Origin: an uncultured Eubacteriales bacterium
GTDB taxonomy: Bacteria > Bacillota > Clostridia > Oscillospirales > Oscillospiraceae
Length of the DNA: 25,918 nucleotides
Assembly: GCA_900544405.1 (NCBI GenBank)
Contig: UQVA01000028.1
Location: 1-25,918 of the forward strand
Reading direction: 5' to 3'
In this document: in pieces, positions 16,412 through 21,956 of the stretch
Position numbering within the stretch: the first letter of the stretch is position 1
How the letters are laid out: each line of letters begins with the position of its first letter
Program-made: the position numbers and the translations under genes
The notes under the pieces: generated by a model
Seen by the model: only the letters and a program-made list of their open reading frames with translations
Database searches by the model: none
Told to the model about the DNA's origin: nothing

Positions 16412-16424
16412 CCGCCGGAGCAGC
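16396..16424 (+). terminator. Hairpin at the end of the FliB-like gene
   Basis: A perfect 10-bp stem (GCTGCTCCGG with its complement) and a 9-base loop span the stop codon. The following sequence is A/T-rich but has no immediate T run, so termination is likely but not typical. Confidence 0.45.
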
Positions 16425-16470
16425 TACAAAAAATGTTTTCAAAATTTTTCGACAAATCCGAAAAAAGTGC

Positions 16471-16498
16471 TTGACATTTCCGGAAGGTGTGCTATAAT
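16471..16498 (+). promoter_or_regulatory. Promoter of tRNA-Ala
   Basis: Exact consensus TTGACA and TATAAT boxes are separated by 16 bases, about 40 bases before the tRNA. Confidence 0.9.
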
Positions 16499-16538
16499 AC
16501 AGAAGCTGTCTGGGACAGCCGGTCAAAAAACCGAATAT

Positions 16539-16616
<78 letters not shown>

Positions 16617-16634
16617 TGTGCGCTGAGGCACAAG

Positions 16635-16668
16635 AAAAACCTTGAAATCATATGATTTCAAGGTTTTT
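16635..16668 (+). terminator. Terminator downstream of tRNA-Ala
   Basis: A 16-bp perfect stem (AAAAACCTTGAAATCA and complement, separated by TA) runs into a T-rich tract 20 bases after the tRNA. It lies inside the element, separating the tRNA promoter from the integrase. Confidence 0.88.
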
Positions 16669-16718
16669 TCTTTTCCAAAAGTGAGAAATTCGGGGGATTT
16701 GCAAAAGGCACCTGTGCG

Positions 16719-16750
16719 CTTGATTTTTGATGGAAATTTTGAAAATCAAG
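16719..16750 (+). promoter_or_regulatory. Hairpin next to the integrase ribosome site
   Basis: CTTGATTTT and AAAATCAAG form a 9-bp stem ending right before the AGGT ribosome site of the integrase gene. It may limit integrase translation or bind the recombinase. Confidence 0.4.
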
Positions 16751-16761
16751 AGGTCAGGTAA

Positions 16762-17703
16762 ATGAAGAAAATCAGGTTGAATTGCACCGCCACATTGGAC
16801 GAAACCTTTGCCGATTTCCTCCTTTCCCGCAGGGCAAAAGGGCTTGCGGAAAAGACGCTGGAAAGCTATTCTTCCCAATGGAAAGCCGTGGCGCGGCACT
16901 TGGACATGGGAACGGACATTGCCGCCCTCCAAAAGGCAGATTTGGACGCTATGATTGTTTCCATGCGGGACGCGGGGCTTTCTCCAAACAGTATCAACAG
17001 CTACACGCGGGTTCTGAAATCCTTTTTCTCTTGGTGCAATGAGCAGGGGATGACCCGTCTGAATATCCCCCTGTACAAGGCCGAGGAAACGGTAAAGGAA
17101 ACCTATTCGGACGCGGAGCTGACTGCGCTTCTGAAAAAGCCCGACATTCGCAAGACAACCTTTGCAGAATATCGGGACTGGGTGATTATCAATTTTCTTT
17201 TGAACTGCGGGAGCCGCGCCGCGACGGTCAGGGCGATACAAATTCGGGACGTGGATTTGGACGGCGGCGTTGTGTTCTACCGCCACACGAAGAACAGAAA
17301 GGCGCAGGTCATTCCCCTTTGCAGCCCCGTGATTGCCATTCTGCGGGAGTATGGGCGCTACCGTGGCGGGGAGCCTACGGATTATCTCTTTTGCACAGAA
17401 ACGGGAACACAGCTCACAGAAAACGGCTTGCGGCAATCTATCGCAAGATACAACACGCGGCGCGGGGTGCAAAAGACTTCTATCCACCTGTTCCGCCACA
17501 CATTCGCGCGGAAATATCTGATTGACTGCGGCGGGGACGCGTTTACGCTCCAAAAGCTCCTTGGACATTCCACCCTCGCCATGACGAAGCACTATTGCGC
17601 CATTTACGACGCGGATTTGACGAAGAACTACGACAACTTTTCCCCACTGGCGCAAATGAAAGCGGGCAGCGCAAAAATCAAAATGAGCGCCAAAGGCCGC
17701 TGA
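16762..17703 (+). CDS. Tyrosine recombinase/integrase of the element
   Basis: 313-aa site-specific recombinase, the probable integrase of the 16615-21323 element. The N-terminal SAM-like core-binding domain is at about residues 12-95 (FADFLLSRRAKGLAEKTLESY onward). The catalytic domain follows with a full set of active residues: Arg152 (NCGSRAATV), Lys177 (HTKNRK), His242 and Arg245 (HLFRH), His269 (LLGHS) and the Tyr278 nucleophile. It has no arm-binding extension, unlike the truncated integrase at 21462. The ATG at 16762 is preceded by AGGT at about 7 bases. Its position 150 bases from the tRNA end is typical for tRNA-targeting integrases. Confidence 0.92.
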   Translation: MKKIRLNCTATLDETFADFLLSRRAKGLAEKTLESYSSQWKAVARHLDMGTDIAALQKADLDAMIVSMRDAGLSPNSINSYTRVLKSFFSWCNEQGMTRLNIPLYKAEETVKETYSDAELTALLKKPDIRKTTFAEYRDWVIINFLLNCGSRAATVRAIQIRDVDLDGGVVFYRHTKNRKAQVIPLCSPVIAILREYGRYRGGEPTDYLFCTETGTQLTENGLRQSIARYNTRRGVQKTSIHLFRHTFARKYLIDCGGDAFTLQKLLGHSTLAMTKHYCAIYDADLTKNYDNFSPLAQMKAGSAKIKMSAKGR

Positions 17704-17760
17704 CGGCTTTACACGGGGCGCGTGTGTGGCGGCGGTATTTATCTGTCAGACAACGAAAAC

Positions 17761-17788
17761 GGAGCGGGAAGTGCAAACCTCCCGCTCC
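17761..17788. terminator. Bidirectional hairpin between integrase and the leftward operon
   Basis: GGAGCGGGA and TCCCGCTCC form a 9-bp stem with a 10-base loop between the converging integrase and 61-aa genes. Short T runs lie on both sides (GTTTT leftward, GTTTTAT rightward at a distance). The same GGAGCGGG stem is reused in the terminator at 20360. Confidence 0.6.
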
Positions 17789-17800
17789 TACTGCGTTTTA

Positions 17801-17986
17801 TCAGAAAACAAATGGTTCATCCTTGATTGCTCCATAAGCAAAAGGATTGACCCCCAATTCACTACGGAGGAAATACGCTAATTCCTCCGCCGCAATGAGA
17901 ATATCATCATATTCCTCTTTCTTTTGGTCTGCCCGTATCTGCGTATAGACTGCGTTCAGACTGTCCAGCATTTCCGCTGCTGTCAT
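17801..17986 (-). CDS. Small acidic protein of unknown function
   Basis: 61-aa acidic helical protein (MTAAEMLDSLNAVYTQIR...), with no membrane segment and no recognised domain. Its ATG shares one base with the stop codon of the winged-helix gene (TAATG), a sign of coupled translation, and it is the last gene of the leftward operon. The role is unknown. Being tied to a DNA-binding protein, it could modulate that protein, but nothing in the sequence proves this. Confidence 0.6.
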   Translation of the reverse strand: MTAAEMLDSLNAVYTQIRADQKKEEYDDILIAAEELAYFLRSELGVNPFAYGAIKDEPFVF

Positions 17987-18507
17987 TAAAATTCAAACCT
18001 CCGTTCTGACGGCGTGGGAGAAACTTGTTTCTCCACGCCGAAACTATTTATATTATCTGTAATATTTATATTTATTTCTCTGTCCTCTGCCGTGTCATTA
18101 TTTACGGCTTGCGGCGCTTCAAAAGCGTTTGCCGTAAAGTCATAGCCGTCAACCGTATCGCTTTCTAAGTCGTTTTTCTCTGTATGCGTGGCGCGTTGTG
18201 GTGTTTCATAGAAATCATAGGTATTGCTTTCCCCGCGCTGCACAAGATAGCCCTTGTCTATCAGTTTTGTAAATTGGTCGCGGTATGTAGACTGCGGCAT
18301 TCCCACCGCCTGCCGTATGGCAGCGGGCGAGAGCGCAAGCGTAAAGCCGTTGGCATTGGACGCGAAGTATAAGTAAAGCATGAGCGCGTGTGCGCCAAGG
18401 TCACGCGCCGCAGCTTGCCAATGACTGTTTTTGATACCGAGGAAGTCAGACGCAGCGCGTTCTCTGTGTATGGCTATCAGCCGTTGATTTGGTACTGTGT
18501 TCGGCAT
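17986..18507 (-). CDS. Winged-helix DNA-binding protein (possible replication/control protein)
   Basis: 173-aa protein. The first half is a winged helix: LGAHALMLYLYFASNANGF, then LSPAAIRQAVGMPQSTYRDQFTKLIDKGYLVQR as helix-turn-helix and third helix, and GESNTYDFYE as the wing. The second half (from about 105) is acidic, Asn-rich and probably disordered, containing INITDNIN and ending in a basic PSERRFEF. Similar wHTH proteins occur on Firmicutes plasmids and integrated elements as replication or control proteins; no initiator catalytic motif is seen here. The ATG at 18507 has a GGAGA-like site close upstream. It is the middle gene of the leftward operon. Confidence 0.72.
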   Translation of the reverse strand: MPNTVPNQRLIAIHRERAASDFLGIKNSHWQAAARDLGAHALMLYLYFASNANGFTLALSPAAIRQAVGMPQSTYRDQFTKLIDKGYLVQRGESNTYDFYETPQRATHTEKNDLESDTVDGYDFTANAFEAPQAVNNDTAEDREININITDNINSFGVEKQVSPTPSERRFEF

Positions 18508-18570
18508 TCTCCGTTTTCTCCTTCTCTATTGGAACGGCTGGGAGGGAAAGCCCCTCCCGCCGATGATGTA

Positions 18571-18825
18571 TTATCTTCCGAGGCTTTCGATTTTCTCATT
18601 CAGGCCGTCGATTGCGTCAAAAATCTCTGACACGTCCACCGTGGCGGAAATGTGGGAAAGTACGTCCTGCACGATTTCTTCTTTCATTTGCTCCATTTCC
18701 CGGCGGCGGTTTGCTTCATCAATGTTGCAGCTATTCAGATACATCATTCTAAGCGTTGCCTGCATTTCCTTTTCCATGCCGCTGATGAAATGGTCAAACA
18801 GAATGTCCTTTTGAATATTCGCCAT
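18571..18825 (-). CDS. Small helical protein of unknown function
   Basis: 84-aa protein predicted to be almost entirely helical and charged (DHFISGMEKEMQATLRMMYL, then RRREMEQMKEEIVQDVLSHI, then IFDAIDGLNEKIESLG), so it may oligomerise by coiled coil. No family is recognised. The AAAGGAG site 8 bases before the ATG is strong, and a consensus promoter lies 65 bases upstream. It is the first gene of the leftward operon, followed after 63 bases by the winged-helix gene; a GGGAGGG/CCCCTCCC hairpin lies in that gap. Confidence 0.7.
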   Translation of the reverse strand: MANIQKDILFDHFISGMEKEMQATLRMMYLNSCNIDEANRRREMEQMKEEIVQDVLSHISATVDVSEIFDAIDGLNEKIESLGR

Positions 18826-18889
18826 TTTTGCGTCTCCTTTCTATACAAATCTATATTTGAAAGTATGGTTTTCTTAACTTTCTAAGTAT

Positions 18890-18918
18890 ATTATATCATA
18901 TTTTTTATACTGTATCAA
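18890..18918 (-). promoter_or_regulatory. Leftward promoter of the element
   Basis: On the minus strand, TTGATA and TATAAT are separated by 17 bases, with an ATGA extension before the -10 box. It drives the 84-aa/winged-helix/61-aa operon. A second minus-strand promoter with the same extended -10 lies at 20455-20483. Confidence 0.85.
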
Positions 18919-19177
18919 AGAAAGAACGCTGAATGAAAGCACGATGAAAAAGGGGTGGCGGGCTATATTTCGGGAAGTCGCGGCGCGTTTTCTCTTTTGG
19001 CGGTTCCGCGTGGGCAAGTTGGACACGAAAACGCGCTGTTTTTCACCGTTTCCGTTGTATTTCGCTTGATTATTATGAGAAATCCGAGAAAATCGCGTTG
19101 AAATCACACGGCATACGCTGTTTTCACACGTTCACGTTATAATTTTCTGCATTTTTCAAGAAATTTCGGGAAAATCC
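18919..19177. promoter_or_regulatory. Control region between divergent promoters, with repeats
   Basis: No convincing gene is seen in this stretch. A motif resembling ATTTCGGGAAAATC occurs three times: 18967-18980, 19081-19094 (variant AATCCGAGAAAATC) and 19163-19176, the last ending one base before the rightward -35 box. A 10-bp inverted repeat, GCGCGTTTTC/GAAAACGCGC, is at 18983-18992 and 19027-19036. Two related CGCTGTTTT-CAC stretches lie near 19033 and 19109. These may be operators or origin iterons. Confidence 0.5.
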
Positions 19178-19208
19178 TTGACAATATATATATATATATA
19201 TATATAAT
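19178..19208 (+). promoter_or_regulatory. Rightward promoter with (AT)n spacer
   Basis: TTGACA (19178-19183) is followed directly by an uninterrupted AT alternation at 19184-19206 that runs into TATAAT (19203-19208). The spacer is 19 bases to TATAAT, or 17 to TATATA at 19201-19206. Changing the tract by one AT unit would move the boxes by 2 bases. It drives the genes at 19270-20344. Confidence 0.75.
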
Positions 19209-19269
19209 GGGTTGTGCAAACGGTGCGAGGCGCGTGTTTTGCACATTTTTTATTGTGGAGGAATGGATT

Positions 19270-19506
19270 ATGCGCGTTATTCTCGATACTGACAAGAAAA
19301 CCATCACCCTGCCGTGGAACTATCGTGAAAAGTTAGAGGCTTACAACAAAATGGTTATGGACATTTCCGGCGATGAAAGCAAGAAAAAGAACTTCAAGTC
19401 CTTTGTAGATGACGTGTGGAAAGAGTGCATGGCGAACAGCGACAACTGCTTGAAAACTGCTGATAAGCCCAAGAAAGACGGCGGTAAGAAAGCGGCGGAC
19501 AAGTAA
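19270..19506 (+). CDS. Small protein of unknown function, Lys-rich tail
   Basis: 78-aa soluble protein (begins MRVILDTDKKTITLPWNYREKL) with a folded-looking first two-thirds and a Lys/Ala/Asp-rich tail (TADKPKKDGGKKAADK). No family is recognised. The upstream in-frame ATG at 19207 lies inside the promoter -10 region, so the start is set at 19270, where GTGGAGGA precedes the ATG by 8 bases. It is the first gene after the AT-spacer promoter, and its stop is followed one base later by the next ATG. Confidence 0.7.
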   Translation: MRVILDTDKKTITLPWNYREKLEAYNKMVMDISGDESKKKNFKSFVDDVWKECMANSDNCLKTADKPKKDGGKKAADK

Positions 19507-19507
19507 T

Positions 19508-19696
19508 ATGGGCGCGCCAAGAATTACGCCGGAGGAAATCATCGAAATGCAGCGGTTATATCGGCAATTAGGCACTTATACCGCTGTGGCGAACGAAATA
19601 GGGCGCAGCCCATCCTCCGTGTCAAAGTATGTTCAAATGAAGGGTGTTCCCGCAAATATCCGTATTGCGGTTGAAAACTTATCACAGAAAGGTTGA
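19508..19696 (+). CDS. Small helix-turn-helix protein
   Basis: 62-aa protein that is essentially one helix-turn-helix: ITPEEIIEMQRLYRQLGTYTAVANEIGRSPSSVSKYVQ resembles the HTH at the end of serine recombinases and of Hin-type or Trp-repressor-like proteins. It has no catalytic or sensor domain, so it may bind DNA as a small regulator or as an excision-type accessory factor. It starts one base after the preceding stop and ends 6 bases before the SHOCT gene, so the three genes form a tight operon. No strong ribosome site is visible and translation may be coupled. Confidence 0.68.
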   Translation: MGAPRITPEEIIEMQRLYRQLGTYTAVANEIGRSPSSVSKYVQMKGVPANIRIAVENLSQKG

Positions 19697-19702
19697 TCAT
19701 CA

Positions 19703-20344
19703 ATGGATGAAAAAATCATTATTAAAGGAAAGAGAAAATCCAGCATCAGCATATTTGTTGGATTTATAGTTGCTGGAATAGTTGCATTATTGTCTTACTT
19801 CCTGTATTCAGTTAATAGCTATAGAAGTTATGCATATATTTCGCCGGCTGGAACGCGGACTACAAGAACCATATCATGGGGTGAAGCAATCTCGAAATCT
19901 ATCCGGTGTGATGGTGGATTGCCTTTTGTTGCTATTGGCGTTGTGATTTTCGTAATCATTGGATATATCATCTATAAAAACTGGTCAAAGATTGAGATAA
20001 CTGTTTCCGATAAAAGGGTATATGGTATCAATGCTGTTGGAAAACGTGTTGATTTGCCTTTAGATTCAATTTCGGCTGTTGGAACATCCGCTTTTCGCGG
20101 AATTGCGGTGACAACCTCATCTGGTGCAATTAAGTTTAATATGCTGGAAAACAGAGATGAAGTTCAAAGTGCTATTAGTGGATTACTCATTGATAGGCAG
20201 AACAAGACGAACTACAATGAGCAAGCAGCTAATTCTGGAAAGTACGATGCAGACGAACTCAAGAAGTTCAAAGAACTGCTTGACAGCGGCGTTATCACGC
20301 AGGAAGAATTTGACGCGAAGAAAAAGCAGCTGCTTGGTCTGTGA
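19703..20344 (+). CDS. SHOCT-domain membrane protein
   Basis: 213-aa membrane protein. Helix 1 is at about 15-37 (ISIFVGFIVAGIVALLSYFLY), then an exposed Ser/Tyr/Thr-rich loop to about 73, then helix 2 at about 74-92 (FVAIGVVIFVIIGYIIY). A soluble part follows, resembling a bacterial PH-like fold (ITVSDKRVYG...KRVDLPLDSISAVG...GIAVTTSSGAIKF). The C terminus is a typical SHOCT motif (DELKKFKELLDSGVITQEEFDAKKKQLLGL region, residues 184-213), known as a short oligomerisation module. Exact role unknown; it is the only obvious cargo-like gene of the element. A terminator follows its stop. Confidence 0.78.
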   Translation: MDEKIIIKGKRKSSISIFVGFIVAGIVALLSYFLYSVNSYRSYAYISPAGTRTTRTISWGEAISKSIRCDGGLPFVAIGVVIFVIIGYIIYKNWSKIEITVSDKRVYGINAVGKRVDLPLDSISAVGTSAFRGIAVTTSSGAIKFNMLENRDEVQSAISGLLIDRQNKTNYNEQAANSGKYDADELKKFKELLDSGVITQEEFDAKKKQLLGL

Positions 20345-20359
20345 TTCCTACATATCCAC

Positions 20360-20387
20360 GGAGCGGGGCGCGTGTCCCGCTCCTTTT
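20360..20387 (+). terminator. Rho-independent terminator after the SHOCT gene
   Basis: GGAGCGGG/CCCGCTCC forms an 8-bp stem with an 8-base loop, followed by TTTT, 16 bases past the stop codon. Confidence 0.85.
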
Positions 20388-20454
20388 CCTATCCGTTTCA
20401 TTAGGGTATAGCCCAATGACAATGGAAGTCCCCTTGCTTTTCTGTTTCACATAT

Positions 20455-20483
20455 ATTATATCATAATTTTTAAAATATTTCAA
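20455..20483 (-). promoter_or_regulatory. Orphan leftward promoter
   Basis: On the minus strand, TTGAAA and TATAAT are separated by 17 bases and share the extended ATGATATAATATA -10 region with the promoter at 18890. No credible minus-strand gene lies downstream, so a transcript would run antisense into the terminator and SHOCT gene. Confidence 0.5.
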
Positions 20484-20500
20484 ATTGTGAATATATCCTA

Positions 20501-20529
20501 TTGACATACTTCTGGATTTGTGATAGAAT
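20501..20529 (+). promoter_or_regulatory. Promoter of the serine recombinase
   Basis: TTGACA and TAGAAT are separated by exactly 17 bases, 30 bases before the start codon. Confidence 0.88.
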
Positions 20530-20559
20530 AAAAGCAGATAAAGCAAGGAGGCTTTTGGA

Positions 20560-21120
20560 ATGCGGGTTTTCTATGTGCGCTGCTCCACCATCGAGCAGAA
20601 CGAAGCGCGTCAGCTGAAAATGGTAGAAGAGCAGAACGCCGAAAAGGTATTTGTGGACAAGGCAAGCGGCAAGAACACAGACCGCGCCGCCTTTAAGGAA
20701 ATGATGGCTTTCGTCCGGGCGGGCGATACCGTAGTAGTCGAAAGCATTTCCAGAATCGCACGAAACACGCGGGACTTGCTTTCCATTGTGTCAGAGCTGA
20801 CCGAAAAGGGCGTGGAGTTCGTCAGCCTGAAAGAGAATATCGACACCACCACCCCGCAGGGGCGTTTCATGCTGACTGTGTTCGGCGCTCTGGCCGAATT
20901 GGAGCGGGAAAACATTTTGGAGCGGCAGCGCGAGGGAATCGAAATTGCCAAAAGCGAGGGCAAATACAAAGGCCGCAAGCCCATTGATTATGACGGGGCG
21001 CAAATGAAAGCCCTTTGCAAAAAGTGGCGGGCGGGCGAAATCACCGCCACCGCCGCCATGAAAGAGCTAGGCTTGAAGCCCAACACGTTCTATCGCAGGG
21101 TAAAAGAAATGGGGCTGTAA
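20560..21120 (+). CDS. Serine recombinase (resolvase/invertase family)
   Basis: 186-aa small serine recombinase. The catalytic Ser is Ser9 in YVRCST, with Arg7, Arg65 and Arg68 (ESISRIARN) in place. The long E-helix region ALAELERENILERQREGI and the GKYKGRKPI segment lead into a C-terminal HTH (ITATAAMKELGLKPNTFYRRVKEM). Length is normal for a resolvase or DNA invertase. A perfect AGGAGG site lies 8 bases before the ATG. It is the last gene before attR and has its own promoter. It could resolve element multimers or invert a segment; no clear pair of crossover sites was identified. Confidence 0.92.
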   Translation: MRVFYVRCSTIEQNEARQLKMVEEQNAEKVFVDKASGKNTDRAAFKEMMAFVRAGDTVVVESISRIARNTRDLLSIVSELTEKGVEFVSLKENIDTTTPQGRFMLTVFGALAELERENILERQREGIEIAKSEGKYKGRKPIDYDGAQMKALCKKWRAGEITATAAMKELGLKPNTFYRRVKEMGL

Positions 21121-21275
21121 GCAGCCCCACAAACACGCAATCTATTCAAAAATTCAAGCGCACATGAAGCAGAAAAGTAAAGTGTGCGAAACGGGCAAAT
21201 GAGCAAAAAGCCCTTGTATTTCAAAGGTTTTTCCTTTTGGAGCGCTTGCCCCTGACGGACGCTGCCGCGGCCGTC

Positions 21276-21323
21276 AATGGCATTCAAGAGGTCAGCAGTT
21301 CGATCCCGCTTATCTCCACCAAA
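21276..21323. repeat. attR-like site (degenerate tRNA 3' half)
   Basis: 47 of 48 bases match tRNA-Ala from the anticodon stem past CCA. The one change, G to A at 21297, breaks a T-stem pair, and the 5' half is not intact, so this is not a working tRNA. Upstream, GAGCGCTTG at 21240-21248 also matches the tRNA just before the block, with 27 unrelated bases between. The surrounding 21121-21461 stretch holds no gene other than this site, the hairpin after it and the leader of the next integrase. Confidence 0.85.
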
Positions 21324-21357
21324 GAACACTCGATTTCACTTGAAATCGAGTGTTCTT
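21322..21357 (+). terminator. Hairpin directly after attR
   Basis: A perfect 16-bp stem with a 4-base loop begins at the end of the att block and is followed by a T/C-rich tract. It is placed like the tRNA terminator at 16635 and is probably the original terminator belonging to the next element or the ancestral tRNA locus. Confidence 0.75.
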
Positions 21358-21461
21358 CTATACTTTTCAGCCTGTTTTGTGCTGGGTGTTTTCACCTTGG
21401 ACAACAAATGGACAACAGACCTTCTCAATTTCTTCTTTCTTACTGTGGGAAGGAAGAAGTT

Positions 21462-21956
21462 ATGGCATCTATTGAAGAAGAAGGGACAAGAGGCAAACAT
21501 CTTTCATACAAGATTCGTGTGTGTTTGGGACGTGATGAAAACGGCAGGCAAATTTCAAAGGCAATGCGTTGGAATCCTCCTGAGGACATGACCCCTGCAA
21601 AGGCAAGGAAAGAAGCACAGCGGGTGGCGGCGGTTTGGGAGGCAGAGCAAAAGGAAGCCTTTGAACGCCAAAAGGCGCAACAAGAAGGGCGCAAGACCGA
21701 TTATACCTTCGGTCAGTTCGTAGATGAAGTTTGGGTTCCTCTTTGCGTTCGTGACGGCTCCCACCGCCCTTCTACGGTTGCCATGTACACCAACATTTTG
21801 AAGGTCATGCGCCCGCATTTTGAAGAGTTGCTGCTGAGCGGAATTTCGGGCATCCAAATCACGCAGTATTTAACATGGCTTCGCAATGACTATCGGACGC
21901 AGTACGGCAAGCCCCTCGCTGAAAAATCCATCAAGCACCATTACTACACCTACAAC
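21462..21956 (+). pseudogene. Truncated tyrosine integrase (N-terminal domains only)
   Basis: The first 165 residues or so are the N-terminal half of a Tn916/ICE-type integrase, distinct from the one at 16762. An AP2-like arm-binding domain (residues 1-65: YKIRVCLGRDENGRQISKAMRW...PAKARKEAQRVA) is followed by a SAM-like core-binding domain (FGQFVDEVWVPLC to EKSIKHHYYT). The whole catalytic domain is missing. The ATG at 21462 has an AGGAAG ribosome site, and the position just right of attR is where an intact integrase would sit. The frame stays open into the RHS sequence, so this remnant is the 5' part of the chimeric gene. Confidence 0.88.

Noticed and set aside
18874..19107. 77-aa minus-strand frame in the control region
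   Set aside because: It spans the leftward promoter, lacks a ribosome site and has no protein-like pattern.
19207..19269. In-frame ATG at 19207 as the start of the 78-aa protein
   Set aside because: The ATG overlaps the -10 box and has no ribosome site; the ATG at 19270 has a strong one.
20295..20546. 83-aa minus-strand frame near the serine recombinase promoter
   Set aside because: It covers the terminator stem and both promoters, and the orphan promoter lies inside it, so it could not be transcribed in full from there.
20560..21120. Invertible segment controlled by the serine recombinase
   Set aside because: I found no convincing inverted pair of crossover sites; the shared TATATTATATCATA stretches near 18887 and 20452 are in the same orientation and are explained as promoter -10 regions.
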